Below, piece by piece: positions 37,014 to 50,318 of a DNA stretch of 64,000 nt (positions within the stretch are counted from its first letter, which is position 1; the number at the start of each line of letters is the position of its first letter). A model generated the notes under the pieces. It had not been told where the DNA came from and made no database searches. It worked only from the letters and a program-made list of their open reading frames with translations. A program made the translations under genes and the position numbers. This stretch comes from Panorpa germanica. Its lineage: Eukaryota; Arthropoda; Insecta; Mecoptera; Panorpidae. The stretch covers positions 6,758,001 to 6,822,000 of the forward strand of contig OY783212.1 in NCBI GenBank assembly GCA_963678705.1, read 5' to 3'.

Positions 37014-37170
37014 GTATTTGGTAGCAAAGCCTTAAGGGGATGATAGTTGAGACCATTTAGAACATTTTAAACCATTATGGTGGGATGATAATTACCTGAA
37101 CTAATAAACAAATTTCCAAACATCTATCTCATTTAAAAAAAATACTAGACGCTTTTTTCAAAAAGAACTT
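37014..37170. mobile_element. fragment of the 507-bp MITE
   Basis: Begins ATTTGGTAGCAAAGCCTTAA with GATGATAGTTGA, CCATTTAGAACATTTTAA, then jumps to CTAATAAACAA, CATCT and ATACTAGACGCTTTT. Each phrase matches the 17648-18154 element in order. The internal portion and the right end are missing. Confidence 0.65.
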
Positions 37171-37186
37171 CGAAAAAAATTATATT

Positions 37187-37216
37187 TTCGCCGCGAACTC
37201 TCGTAATTTGAACTAT
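37187..37216. repeat. fragment of the 47062-47292 foldback
   Basis: CGCCGCGAACTCTCGTAATTTG followed by AACTAT is close to the right arm of the foldback at 47 kb (CGCCGCCGAACTATCGTG). It directly follows the MITE fragment, so two broken elements are joined here. Confidence 0.4.
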
Positions 37217-39716
37217 AACTATAAATCAACTTTATTATTATGAATAAATTTAATTGTGTTTAATGCAGCATCACCGTTAACTATTAAGGTCTTTGTTTAC
37301 TGGAAAATCTGTTTTCCAGTTCTCCATTTTCCACCTTCTTCCAACACCATACCTTCAGTTATCCCTTCCATTCCACAATCACAGTTGGGAGACTATAATA
37401 TTTTGATTTTATATAAATGTGAAGGAGTTTTGCTGTCCGGATCTTAATCAACAAATAAGGGTCTTTTTTTAAACCATAAAGAATTTGTAATAAAGTTGTA
37501 GCATAAATAAAATAATTTTCCAATGATTTTGCTTATTTAATTTAGTAGTTAGTATGGATTTTAATAAAATTCAAAAAAAGAAACACGTATGTTATAATAA
37601 ATTTTTAACATATGTTTTCAATAAGAAAAATAATATATAAAACAGCTGCATGTAAAATAACAGTGACGCTTCCACTTCTGATTTAGGACCACTCGTGTAC
37701 AATAAGCAATTATCAAAAAAACATTTAGCACAAGTGGCGTGCTGTCTTATATTTATGTCATCATTGTCATGTTGGCGTTGACCTCCTTTAAGATTATTTC
37801 CATTCCTTCCTGTTGGCCATCTTCCTCTTCCAATTTCTCACATCTTTCCTCTTTAAATCCACTCTAATACCCTTCCATAAGTTTCTTAACGATTTCCATC
37901 CATTTGTTTTACATGTCCTAATCATATTTTAAAATATTTCTTGGTATATACGAATCTAAAACAGATTTTAAAATATGTATCTCTACAAAATATCATATAC
38001 AACTTAGATATCCTCAACTTACGCGGTTAATTAATTGCAGAGATATCCGCAAGTGAGAAAACCGCATAAGACGAATAGTGCCTGAGAGTCATCACTGAAA
38101 GGTTTTTAATAGGATCTGCTTTCCAGATACATTATTATATGTATACTCATTCCAATAAACTATGTTTACGGAAACATAACTTTATTAAATACATATCTTG
38201 TAAAAAAGTATGTAATACATATCTGATTTGCCTCTATGAATTCGAATTTCTATGAATTCGCGTGACACAAATCCGCGTATGTTGAAGATTTGCTATATTC
38301 AGGGCAGCTGATTTAAATAGTGCTGTTATATGCTAAAACATAAAATTATATTTAAATTTCCCGCCATTATGAAATATTATAATCAGTGTCAGCTTTTACT
38401 CCATCTCTCGATCTCGTTCTCGTTCTCGTTGCATTTCGCTAAAGATACTCTTATCTCTGTAAATATTAGCGTTGTCTTTCATTGTTATGCAGAAGCAAAC
38501 ATTTACCTATGTGTGTAATAACATTAAAGTTATAGAGAATAGTTTCACTATTATAAACGCTTATCCTCGGTCCATGGAGTAACGAGAGAAGAAAGGAATA
38601 GAAGGAGAGGACACGGTGAAAGAGAGCAAGTGGGTATGGGTAATGGATCCAACTTCACATGAACGTCATCTCGTTAATTTACTTTGGAGACTACTACTTA
38701 TACTTAAAGCTTAGTGGTAAATGGATAACTGATTGTAACTATAGTAACTATTTGCTAGTATAACTACATGTAGTTACACAAAGTGGGTGGATGGGTGGTC
38801 ATGGGTTGTGTTTGTTACGCGCCATTAATTGCATTTTAAATATAAAAACATGCTCTTTGTTTAATGAGCATGTGGGTACATAGCATGCAAACATCAGTTG
38901 TTTTCAAGCTCCCTCAAACGTGGGTCTTACATTGCGACATAATTGTCTTTAGAAGCCATGGTTAGCTTTATATAAAAGACGGGAGTGAAATAGAATAAAA
39001 TAGGTTATGATCTAAATCATTCCGTTTCATAAAATTGTTAATTTTTGTTTTTAGCTGCGAATGGTTCTTCTGGAACACGACCCAAATGAATTTCCTTTTT
39101 TGGTATAATTCTGTACCTGATCATTCAGTGTAAAAAGAATGTGAGAAGGAAATCATAAAAAGGGATAATAATTGTGATTTTAATCATTGTACCATATTAT
39201 GCTCTTTTGTCAGAGTGCTATGTGTTCCAATATCCAAACCCATAACTGAATTCATTTAAACCTGCACTGTACATTGATAAAGTTGCCTCTTAAAACCTTA
39301 AAAATCCAATTATTTTTATTCATTCGCAATATTATAGAAGTTATTAATGGTTTAAATATTCATTATATACTCTTTAATAATTAAATGGTAAAAATTTATA
39401 AAAAAGATTGACCAGTCGACATAATTCCATCGTCTCTTTCATATTTATTGTTAAGCAAGAGAAGTGCAAAAGAGATGCAGAATTCAATGTCACAGCTGTA
39501 GCAGTTGTTGCGTCGGCCCATAATGTTTCAATACGAGTATAATGTCCTGATATAAAATTAAGAAGAAATAGAATTACTTATTATATTCTATTGACTATTT
39601 GACGACATCAACTACTAAGTTAGAATATTACGCATTAATACCAAATTCAAACTTTAAATATATATAAATTCGTCAACTTTTGGATATTTAGTAAAATGAA
39701 AACGCCAATATACACT
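37217..39716. other. non-coding, nothing recognised
   Basis: Short frames without recognisable content. A small CTCGATCTCGTTCTCGTTCTCG run lies around 38406-38428. Confidence 0.45.
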
Positions 39717-40110
39717 ATTTTTTTTTTCTTTATTATTACTTCACGGGCTTCTTAGGACCACGGTCCTTTTTTCGCTCTTCTTACTTTATTTTATTTACAT
39801 TTTATCTATTTACATTTCATTATTAATATTACTATCTAAACTTTTAATCCCGCTTTATGCCATAACCTGTCTATGACTAAGCACACTGGCCACCTCGGAT
39901 ATTTTAGTAGTTCCTGCATACTCGTTGGCAACTCCACTCCATTTTTCACCAAAACTCTGTACAAATTATTTCTGCAGGCTTCCGTTTCTATACATTGCAA
40001 GATCAAATGTTCTGGATCTGCTACCTCTTCTCCACAATTGCACATATCTTCCCAATATACATTTGTTAACCAATATTTCAATAAAGAACTAAAAAATCGA
40101 CCCCTGAAAA
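39717..40110 (-). pseudogene. non-LTR retrotransposon 3' end (LINE type 1)
   Basis: On the minus strand a frame of about 80 codons ending at 39836 encodes the C-terminal end of a LINE ORF2. It reads SLLKYWLTNVYW, then the cysteine/histidine knuckle CNCGEEVADPEHLILQC, then NNLYRVLVKNGVELP. The stop is followed by about 100 bp of 3' untranslated sequence with a GGACCGTGGTCC palindrome and a terminal A-rich tail (seen as a T-run on the plus strand at 39719-39727). Upstream the frame meets a stop near 40108, so only the 3' end is present, the usual outcome of target-primed reverse transcription. It has no reverse transcriptase or endonuclease and is inactive. Confidence 0.8.
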
Positions 40111-40189
40111 ATCAGTTCACTGCGTTTTTTGTTTTGACTATTTTTGGTTTTTTTTCACGGTTATTTCTTGAAAACCAAAAACTACTATG

Positions 40190-40393
40190 AAGGGTCATCC
40201 ATAAATTCCATCACACAGATTTCATTGTTGTGGACGCCCATTCACCTTTCGTGACGTCACACATTATTTTTTCTCTTTGAAGTCAAATTTTAGGTTAGAT
40301 ATAACGTCACGAAGCTTATGCTTCACTCTTTTCACACTTTAGACTATTATCCTATATCCTCTTGCGTGTGACGTAATTAATGAATGGCCCCTT
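40190..40393. mobile_element. best-preserved copy of the CCATAAATTACGTCAC family
   Basis: Left end AAGGGTCATCCATAAATTCC with ATCACAC. Right end GTGTGACGTAATTAATGAAT followed by GGCCCCTT, its inverted complement with a few changes. The interior holds a perfect GTGACGTCAC (CRE-type) palindrome at about 40250 and a related ACGTCAC at about 40300. About 204 bp long and non-coding. Relatives in this window are at 18166, 19861, 53517, 55490 and 62155. Confidence 0.6.
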
Positions 40394-43300
40394 ATGGTTA
40401 ATATTTTATGTTATGTATAATGGGTTGGAAAGCACTGCTCTACTTATTATTCCACGTGATCCGGTGACACGACCAGCTGAGATAAGGAAAATGAAAAGAG
40501 CAGAACGCTTATAGGCTACCTGATACAGAACACGTATTGACTAGCGTGTTCCTAGCGGAAAATGAGGGAAAACTTGCTTTGGAAAGTTGATGCAAAAGAG
40601 AAGGGGCAAGAGTAGGAGATAGGGATACAGGTTTACGTTATAAAATAATAAAAAGTGATTAAAATGGTTCATGAATTAAAATATTAAATATTAATTTTCA
40701 TGAGCCTTGAATTCGCCTCGGGATTGCGTAAAAAGAAATTTTAAATGAATTATAATAAATGTTATAGCGTAATAAATGAAAAATGGAAATCATAAAATGG
40801 TAAATAAAATTACTTTTAATTCATAATAAATTCTAATTATTATTATAAATATTAAATGGTAAAAACCAACAATATTAATTTAAAAATTTCAGATTAAATT
40901 CATGTAAACGTATTGTAATTTATTAAAGTACCCAACAAAGAGTGTTATTTTTTATGGTTTAACTTATTTAGTTAAAATTTTATTCTTTTTAAAGACAAAA
41001 AATTATAACTCATTAAACTGTGTCTGGGGATTGTTTTAGAAACGCAAAACAAGGGCCCAAGAAAATGTTTAATAGAGAGGTTAATTATTAAATTACTTTG
41101 GTTATATGGTATTCGTATCTAACTATGGGGATGCTCAAATATATAGCTAAGATAGAAATTATACAACGTTTTTAAAATAAAGTACGGTGGAAGGCGCCTT
41201 CCATTCGGTTGCTATCTGGAAATTAAGGGTTTATCAGTTTTTATTGTTTATATTGAAAACTATAGCTTTCTCAACAATTTTGAAAACAGCTTTTGGTAGA
41301 TAATAATACATTCTGTAACTTTCATTAATTACTTTTTAATGTAATCTTTATAATAAAAAAAGTACAAGCTAAAGAAATCTTAAATTTAAATTAAGTTGAA
41401 GCATACCCAAAGTGTATGGTTAATAGTAATCAGGATAACACAAATTTGAAACCCGTTTTTTATTATTTAATTTAACTATATTTTAAGTTTGCGTAATCTA
41501 TTATTTATGTCCTAAACATTATTCTGAATTGTTGCTTCAACGACAACTATCGAATAAACTAAATTCTATCTTATAAAATATTTATGTAAGACGAACGTCG
41601 TATTGCAGATAAATTGACAAGTGCTGACTTCAATCTCAGAGGAATGCATAAGGAAAACTTCTTTGGATTTTATTCATAGTTGGGGACATATACTGCAGGA
41701 AGCAAAACATCCAACGGAAATTGCAGTTAACAATTGAGATGACAAATATTTTCATATCGCTGGACGTTATTCTGTATGTCAAATAGTTTATATTTGCAAG
41801 TATTCGTCCTAACCTATACTATGCAAATTATATGTGAAACTAAGATAAAATAATGTTGAAATGAGTTTGAATAAACCGCCAGTTTGAATAAACCGTTTTG
41901 CTAGCTGTCAGTAAAGATACGCTTCCAATTATCAGCGTGAAAGTAATTGAATGCAAACAAATTTAATAACAATAGCGAGTGGTTACAGGTCTTCGTTCTT
42001 ATGTCAACACCGCATGCACCGTTGTGTGAAACAGATATTATTATTATTTCTATGGGTGGTCACTTATTCCAACCCGACCGCGAGGGTATGCATTGTAGCA
42101 ACTCTTGCTAGTCTGTTCATTTTTCTATTCTGCCAAAACATCTCTTCCATCTCTTTCCATTGTCTATCTGCTGAGCAAGCTTAAGTTAATATCAATGAAT
42201 TTACATGATACAAATCACTTAATGCTGATATATGAACGCATGTCTTATAGCAGTACTCACATGTACTAGAGTAATGAAATCAACAAGTTCTCTATCAGAT
42301 AGTTCCTGCTCTCAATATTACCGTTTCGACGCATACGATACCGAACATGAACGCACTTACAATAATCGAGTGACCACTGTCACTAGTGCTGATATTAATA
42401 ATTCGACCATTACCGTGCACACTTTCGAAAATATCTCTTAACGACATTTTAAATAAGGAAAAGAGAAAGAAACCATAGTTTCACTTAAAACTTATAATTC
42501 TACATTAAATTCCTGACAAATTAACTTTAAATTTCAGTAAAATTCCACGACTTTACTGACTTCACGGCAGCTTTAAAGTATCCTACTCGTATATTGTTCT
42601 CATATCTGACGTTAATTGGTGCTTCTCGAACAACAATTGCAGCTCAACTCCGTATTATCACATCGTTTGAAGGGTACTTTCATACAATCTTCCTGAATTA
42701 CACCCTTCTGCCCCATTGTGTCATTCCCGCGGCACATTAACATCCTAGGTAATGTTTATTTTGTGACTGGGATTTTGTTAAATGTCACCATTAGAATACT
42801 AATTATGGCAGATAAATTTAAATCCACCTTACAAAGTGTGAGCCTGAGTTCATTTGGAAAAGCCTCGTATACGTGTATGTTCATATTTTTATTTAATTTA
42901 TTCTAGAGAATAAGATACTGCCCACATAACATTAGATCTTCCCTGTATATTCATTTATGTTCCATAATGTGAAAATAATATTCTGTATATATATTGCATA
43001 TACATTAAATGAATAAACATGACAGTATATACTATGTACATGCAACAATGTTTAAATAGGCACACACCTTTGTTGAAGTCTCGTATGGGGCGGAAATAAT
43101 CCAAAGTTAAACGTATTAAATAAATAAAACAAGTATATTCCCTTGTTCTATATTACTTGAGACATAAAAGCAATATATTTACAATTAAATTTCAATTTAG
43201 AGATTTATTTTTATTACCATAAGATGAAGAGTAGAACTAAGGCCATCTGCTAATGTTATAATGTTGTGGTTTATGATCACATTATAATTTATATAAACAA

Positions 43301-43744
43301 TTCTTAAAGGAAACAAGGAGACGATAAAAAAAATATTAGATTTAATAAAAAAAACAAAGTTACGGTATTACATCCCGATACAAGTTTATGAGAGTATGTA
43401 ACTAAATATAGCTCGGCGCAGAGTATATAGTAGAGTAGCGGGTAGGTTCTGGCGACGTTCGTAGCTCTACTACAGGGATTGACAACCTTACTAGTATTAC
43501 AAATTTACTTGAATACAATGAATGGGCTTATGAACTAAAAGTCGGTGATAAATAATGATCGTTCTCGTCTCCTGAATACCAATTGTAAGTTGACATCAGG
43601 TTTTTGTCTAAATCGGGAAGCTTTAGTGCTAAGACATGGGAATATTACACTATTTAAGATACTACGTTAGATATTGTAGTAATTTATTGATTGAAGCAGA
43701 TTTGTTAAATTTTATATTATTTCAATAATAATAACGACATTCAC
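40394..43744. other. non-coding; one less AT-rich block
   Basis: No credible gene. The block 41950-42900 is visibly less AT-rich than its surroundings and holds three short open frames (41951-42184, 42232-42441, 42718-42906, plus). The first is hydrophobic and the second Ser/Thr-rich. None resembles a known family and no splice structure links them. At 43476 the phrase CAGGGATTGACAACC could be a hAT-type terminus, but no partner was found. Confidence 0.4.
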
Positions 43745-43990
43745 AGATATAAGAAAACTCAAATAAATTTAGAATGGAAAAATGAAGTGAAAGGCAGCAG
43801 GTTTTGGGAAAAAAGAGTATGCAGAATGTGCAGAATGTGCAATAAGGGAATAGAAACGATGGAGCACATTAAAGACACATGCGAATGCAAAATAAAAAGT
43901 GAATAGAAGGTAGAGAAACTAATAGGAGGATGCAACGAAGGGAAGAGGTAATTAGATGAAGTACAGACAAGAAGGAATAATGTAGATGAA
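43745..43990 (+). pseudogene. non-LTR retrotransposon C-terminus (LINE type 2)
   Basis: From 43745 a plus-strand frame reads RYKKTQINLEWKNEVKGS, then RFWEKRVCRMC, then the knuckle CRMCNKGIETMEHIKDTC. This is the CxxC...EHxxxxC motif at the C-terminus of LINE reverse transcriptases. Several in-frame stops follow within a Lys/Glu-rich stretch. No reverse transcriptase domain remains. The motif spacing differs from the LINE at 39717, indicating another family. Confidence 0.65.
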
Positions 43991-45313
43991 AAAGAAGAGT
44001 AGTAGTGCACTACAGAAGGAGATGGTTGGCAAAGGTTTTATTTAAAAATATTTTGCTTATACTTTGAAAAGGATGACGGAAGTATAGCCAAGAAGGCAGG
44101 AGAAAGAGGAATGGGAGAGATCCAATGAGGAGTAGAAAACAATAAAATTTAGGGACCAGAGAATAAGAATCAGAAAGTACTTTTTAAATTATTAAGTTTA
44201 GGTTGGTAAATTATGCAAATAATGCTCTATGTATACAATTGACTTATTGAAGGCTGATTTTGATTCTTAAAGAGTTATAAATATATATGGGTTTATTAAA
44301 TGCAGTGACGACAGATTTTAGAGTAAAATATTTCCTTTTGGTGAAGGAATAGATGGAGATGAACGTGACACGTACGAGAGTTATAACCAATCTAGAAAAT
44401 CAGGGAGTGGGCAACAATAAAAGAAAAAAAACTTAATTTTAAGCAAAATATGAACAATTATAACAAACATATAGAAATTACAACAAAATTTGGAAAATGT
44501 GTGTTCTGATTTATAAAAAACTGAAATTTGTTCGTAAGGTTTGAAATGTGTCTGATGCGAACACCTAAAATTGTACGCCACAGTTATTGCATTACTAAAT
44601 ACAGTAACGCTGAGGAAGCGTATCATCTTAAATGTAATTTCATAATTTTTGGTACATATACAATTGGTTTTAAACCACTGTTCAACGGTCACAGCTACGG
44701 TTCGTAGCTCTAGAGTAACTCTTGTAGCGTAGCAGGTCTGGGGGACATTGAAGAGGAGGTGCTGCTGCCAACAGCGAGAGTGAAAGTTGACTGGAGGACA
44801 TGGACCACAGCTACAGCCACAGCCCGGTGGATCATCTCATAAAAAGTTATTACTTTCTGGGTTAGAGGTCGGCGACGGGGTAAGAGGTCAGGCTTACGGC
44901 TCGCAGAGTGACAGAGTACATAACTTTTTTGTTGGGTTATAACAAATTATTATAATTTTGATTTATATTTTTTGACACAGTGTCACAATAAATTAAATAT
45001 AACAATCTGGTCCGAGCTTACGATTTTAATTGAATTTAGTATAAAAAATACGAGCATGTCGTTGACATTATTTGTTGTTATCGTGTCTATATGGTGTGAT
45101 AATAACTGGCCCTGAAAATGGATGGCGCTAGAGCGTTATGCCTATACTCAGTCATTGGGGCAATTGAAATGTTTATAACCTGCGTTATAATTATTATACT
45201 CTGGTCGTCTTACTAGCAAGTACTCAGAACAATCTACTCTGCAAATACATACCTAACATTTACCTAGCTGATACGTTTTAGTTTGTATTTTTAGGTGTAG
45301 TATATATTTACCA
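43991..45313. other. non-coding; GC-elevated block at 44.7-44.9 kb
   Basis: The segment 44695-44930 is much more GC-rich than anything nearby, and shares GTTCGTAGCTCTA with the segment around 43460. No frame through it is open for long. It may be part of an old transposon. A minus-strand frame at 44381-44692 is probably chance. Confidence 0.4.
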
Positions 45314-45423
45314 CCTTACAAATAAACTTGTTATAAAATTTATACCAGGTATAAAGCCCATCCGTACAGGCTTATTATCAGTTTAAACCTGGTATAAATT
45401 TTATAACAGGGTTATTTATAAGG
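45314..45423. mobile_element. 110-bp miniature inverted-repeat element
   Basis: Arms of about 42 bp (45314-45355 and 45382-45423) are near-perfect complements: TTGTTATAAAATTTATACCA on the left faces TGGTATAAATTTTATAACA on the right, with a 26-bp spacer. Too small to be more than a hairpin relic or a tiny MITE. Confidence 0.6.
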
Positions 45424-47060
45424 GAGTTAATGTAGTATTTGCTATGTTAGAATTATTAAAAAAACGAAACTATATTATTCTTACTTATTTTTTAATATTT
45501 GTTTGAGTGCATAGAGTCAATAAGGTTTTCTAGATTTTCATTGAAGATGCGTATGATTTTTTTGGCATGAAACAATTCAATTTGGTTTTATTCGTTCAAG
45601 TGAAATTGCAGTGATATGAACTACAAATGGTAAAATCACTTCACCTGGTCCCACTACCGTACCAGTATTGAATGAAGTTGCAAATAAACCGATAATGTAT
45701 AACAGAGACAGATATCTTGTTTCTTTTTCTATGATATTAATATTTTTTTTTAAATAAATATTTTCAAATGCAAAAGAGATAACAACTATATATCCATTTA
45801 AATATATGATGATGAGAAGAGAAAGAATATTCTTATGAAAATATTAAAACAATTTTTTTTTCATAGGTGACATCTATCTGAAATCTGACTGAAAATGAAT
45901 TTATTTCTTGACTGGAACTTCACCTAGCTATGCCATTTCATCAAACTGTTTTCTGGGTAAGTTGTAAGTTTAATTTTCTATAAGTTTTACCAACAAATGC
46001 ACAGGATCTGATAATAAACCCCTCTTGGTCTGCATGTTGTGTCAATGATAGGATCTGGCACGTGGTAGGCTACGGTAGTAGTCATGATAATTATGGTACA
46101 GTAGGTGATTGTCGGTCGCTGATGTTTGGCGCATACACACTTCTTCTGTAGCAGCGTCAGTCTCGTTATTTAACAGCCGCACCTCGTATTCAAAATACAT
46201 GATAAAAAAAGAGTCTGCCTTGCGAGGCTCCAAATAATAATTACAACGTTAGACAAGTGTTTAATGAGCAACAGCAGACAGGCATCTCATTGGAATTAAT
46301 TTATTTTAATTTGTCAATTATTTGTCTTTAGAAATCAAACATCCCAAGGGTTTATTTCATGCATTAAGAGTTTCATGTATTTACACAGAGTCTTATTCAA
46401 TTCCAAATCAAAATGTTGTTGAGTCAGTAAAAGCAATTAACATCATCAGTCTTGTAAACAAACACATATCAAATCTAAATAAATTGTAGACAAGTAGGCC
46501 AGACTCATCCAGTAACTTTGTGAGATATGTTTCTCTTGCCTAGACTACGTTAAGGACGTTTCAAGGAGCAGTCGGGCCCCATCTACAGAAAGATCCCCCC
46601 ATGCAAATTAATATGTATATAATAAAAAAATAGTTGATGCTCTCTGTTGCCCTGAAGACAGTCCAAAACAATCAAAAATCTTCAATATATTTAATTAAAA
46701 AAACAATTACTGCACTTGTAATTCTCTTTGCAGAATAATATTTTCAATTAATTATTCTGAGTTTTTCAAAACAATCGTTACAAAATTATCAATGTTATAT
46801 CACAAAGCATCTGTTTTAACATAGTTCGGTGTAGTTACAAATTCAAATTTTTAACAGTCAATATCTATAAATTTTCAAGATGATCGTAAGAAAAGTGATT
46901 TGCTTGAGAACTTTCTTAAGTGTGTCAATTGTATGTGAATCATTAATGTAACAAAGATCTTTAATATTTTCCATAATAAATAGTCCAGCGTTGTCAACTA
47001 GTAGATAGGCAAAATCGTTTACAGAACCTAGTGCATGCTTAGTGAACGTGAACTTTGGAA
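45424..47060. other. non-coding, no supportable gene
   Basis: A 63-codon minus-strand frame at 46042-46233 lies in a less AT-rich patch. An overlapping frame on the same strand reads TTCRPRGVYYQILCICW before its stop, which has a small-secreted-peptide look but no signal peptide, splice structure or known match. Confidence 0.35.
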
Positions 47061-47061
47061 A

Positions 47062-47292
47062 TAATTATTATACTTCAAATTACGAGAGTTCGGCGGTGAC
47101 TCATACTTAAAACAAGTTGTGGGGTATAAACTGCCGATATAACTAAAAAACATTGACTCACTTATTTTTCTATATAATGTATATAGAAATGAATAAAATA
47201 AAATTCATTATCGTATTATAGATTTATACCGCTCTTATAACCTCTTTTAAGTATAAGTCGCCGCCGAACTATCGTGATTTGGACTTATTAAT
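47062..47292. mobile_element. foldback/MITE with ~60-bp arms
   Basis: The left arm includes CAAATTACGAGAGTTCGGCG and CTCATACTTAAAA. The right arm includes TTTTAAGTATAAGTCGCCGC and GAACTATCGTGATTTG, its complement with roughly one change in five. The spacer is AT-rich and non-coding. A fragment of an arm is at 37187-37216. Confidence 0.6.
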
Positions 47293-48426
47293 ATTTCTCT
47301 GTGTTGCTCAATCGTTAAAAGACATCTTCCATCGGTGGTTTGATACTATGCTCTAAAATAAATAGATTGAAAGAAAACTTATCTTAATGAAACTTTGCAA
47401 CAATGTAGAAAATTGATTTAAATGTGAATTGGAAATGGGAGAAGCGTCTTAAGTTTGTTTTCAACCATTTTTTTTCTGTGTACATACATATATCACACGT
47501 CAATATGTCAAGCACGTTAGTGTTGCCATTCTTTCGAAAAATCTATCTTATTCTTTTCTTCATATTACAAAATTGAACAAATTTCAATTTACGCTTACTA
47601 AAATTCAGTCGAATTTAATTATTTTATCTTTATTAGTCTTCCTAAAAAGTTCTAAAAACTTACTATATGTTTTCTACCCAACAAAACAGAAATCTCTCTG
47701 AAGTAAACAGTGTTAATATTATGATACCTGAATTTGTTGGAAAGTTTCCATTCAATATCTTGACACCCCCAGATGGGGTGAGCTACTGAAACAAGCTGTG
47801 TTCATAGGAGTGTCTGTGTGCCAGTTTCCAATATCCAGGACACCTTTGTCCTGTAGAACCAATCTACTAATGACAAGGATATATCACTTACTCAGGGTTT
47901 CACATTATAACATTTGTATTAAACCTTTTGTTCAATAAAATCTTTTAAAATCTTCAATACGTAGTTAGTTTTCCGGATAAAACATTTTAACTTTTTGTAA
48001 AGGTTTTTGTGACGATATAGAAATAGTTTATACAAGCATTTATAGAAAATAGATTACTTTAATATAGTGATTAATCACTGTTAAGCGAATGACGGGTGAA
48101 ACTAAAATAAATAAAATACAAATAGTTTTAACGAACAAAAAGTTTATGTGAGAAGTTTGGAAGTAAAGTTACGAGCATCAGAGTGCATTATTTAGAGTTT
48201 AGAAGCCGATAAAATAAGCATCAGTCAACTAACAAGTTAATATAGAACAGTATAACGAAGTAACATTCCTTTTCTTCTCTTATTATACGACCATTTTAAC
48301 TAATGGAACATATTTGGCGATTATTATCCTTTTTATAAGTTATTAGTAAGATCTGAATGAGAAATGAGCGAATTTCTTCGTATGTATTTTAATATTTGTA
48401 CTGTATACGTGAACTTCTAGTGATAC
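47293..48426. other. non-coding, nothing recognised
   Basis: No gene or matched repeat was seen. Confidence 0.45.
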
Positions 48427-48869
48427 GTATGCACTAGAGTCGTATTAACGACAGCTCTATAACGCGAACAATTCCTTTTTGATTGCCGCTCCTTCCGTGA
48501 CTGTAAACATATTAGTCTGGCAGTCGTCTTCGTATAAGATATATGAGTTGCAGGAAAAGTGGTAAATTCATATGAAACTGAAACTTATATTTCATGGAGA
48601 GAAGTATATAGTAATGAATGTTTACAATATGCGCGGGTTTTTGAGTGGTGTAAACGTTTCCAAGATGGCAGAGAAGACGTTGAAGATGACCCTCGCTTTT
48701 CTGTTCCACAATGTGCAATCTGCATTAAAAGTAACAAGATTGCTGACTGTTAAAGCTGTGAAGAAAAAGCTGCATGCGTCATGAACGATCGGACAAAAGT
48801 AGATTTGCAGCACTGTTTTGAACAATCGAATATTCAAAAGGTGATCGAAATTCATTTTGTTTAAAGACA
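48427..48869 (+). pseudogene. mariner transposase relic, N- and C-terminal pieces fused
   Basis: The leader GATTGCCGCTCCTTCCGTGA matches that of the 22848 relic. From 48619 to about 48705 a frame reads LQYARVFEWCKRFQDGRE then DVEDDPR, the helix-turn-helix end and linker near residue 60 of mariner transposase. It then joins directly, after a deletion of the whole catalytic core, to TRLLTVKAVKKKLHAS and, one frame over, DLQHCFEQSNIQKV near the C-terminus, stopping at 48864. All three catalytic aspartates are gone. Overlapping plus-strand frames at 48559-48784 reflect these frame shifts. Confidence 0.85.
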
Positions 48870-50318
48870 GTTATAAGAGAACCCTTTTCTCCTCTGACTG
48901 GACTTCTATAGAAATGTTATATGAAAGAATTTTGGAACTTATAGCTTATAGCCTATATACCAATATGTGTAGCGTTTAATGGAGTTTTCTGTACTATATA
49001 CCGAAATTCACTTCATTTTAAAAATATAAAATTATTTAAATAAACAGTTTTTATAAATTGGGAGATTATTACTTAAATATGACCTATTTCATTATTTTTA
49101 TAAAAGCTTTTTATTCCCGTCACATATTGCATATCCCCAAAACAATCCAATTGAATTCTGATTTTGTTTATTTTATTTATACTCGTAAAATCCAAACAAG
49201 GTGATTTTCAATACTTCAATATTTTATTTGAATTCAATATCACCTACATCACAGCTACGTCTATTTGTATTCAGAACCGAATCCGATCAGTACCTGGCAC
49301 GATTCGTGGTTGGAGGCGGTACCAAGGTCGTGTAGAATCATGAGAAACTTGTCTCTGCAATCTATTATATCACTAGTAGGTACTTATTATGCAGACAAAT
49401 ATAAACACATTTCACAATATATTGGACACATTTTGGTTATTACCATATTCAGACATAGAACAGACTAAACTCGGACACCTTATATGTCTTTACAAACCTT
49501 AAATTTCTCTCAGATGTTTATGACTAGATTCTATACCGGGGTTGTCGATAGGTTTATTGACACAATGTAGGTGTTTGTTGTGTGGGAGTGACATAAACAA
49601 TAATTAAGCCGTTTATTAATACCTCAGACGTATGTCTGCACAAACAAAAGCTCGTCTTAATGCAGTGATGCGAAAGAAAACAGATTGTACCACTAATTGG
49701 ATGCGATCTATTAAATGGCTAATACCAAGTTATAAATGTAAGCGGCGCTCAAATTAGTGACAGTACCGAGGTAGAAAATTGTCTTATAGTGTAAAGCTAG
49801 ACACGTAAGCTATGCACAAGGTTATGAAATAAAAGATTATTAAGGATACCGATTATATTTATTTATTTAGGCTTAGATTTTATTTGTCTCTCAACCTATT
49901 GTTAATTTAGGTGGTATATTTAGCTGGCATAGTATAAAAGTGTTCAAAGAGAATGAATCCATCTATTTTAGATTTGTCTATTGTAGAGGAGAGACCTCTT
50001 TCAGTTTGGTCTGTATTAGAAGTGACACGTATTTCTAAGCTGCTGAATATTTTAAAATTAATAAACTTTTAAATTGTGCTGAGTGTAATTTATTTCATTC
50101 CATAGTAACACCAGCATAACGGTAAGATATTTTTGTATACTATAAAGTTAATTTAGTATATTACAATTTGAGATAAATAGTGCTTGTATTTGAATTTAAG
50201 CTATTTTTTAAATTATACGTATATATAATATATTATTTATATAATAAACAATTATATGAAATACAGTAGTTTATAAGAATAGTTTAAATGCAAACATCAT
50301 TTATCCTATGTATTATAT
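48870..50318. other. non-coding, nothing recognised
   Basis: No supportable feature. The plus-strand frame at 49265-49468 has no recognisable domain. Confidence 0.45.

Noticed and set aside
41951..42441. Two plus-strand frames in a less AT-rich patch, one hydrophobic and one Ser/Thr-rich
   Set aside because: They lie in different frames with no splice sites that I could connect and no family resemblance. Chance frames of 70 codons are expected here.
46042..46233. 63-codon minus-strand frame and an overlapping Cys-containing frame, considered as a secreted peptide gene
   Set aside because: No signal peptide, no cleavage sites in a recognisable arrangement and no exon structure. The Cys-rich ending is in a different frame from the longer ORF.
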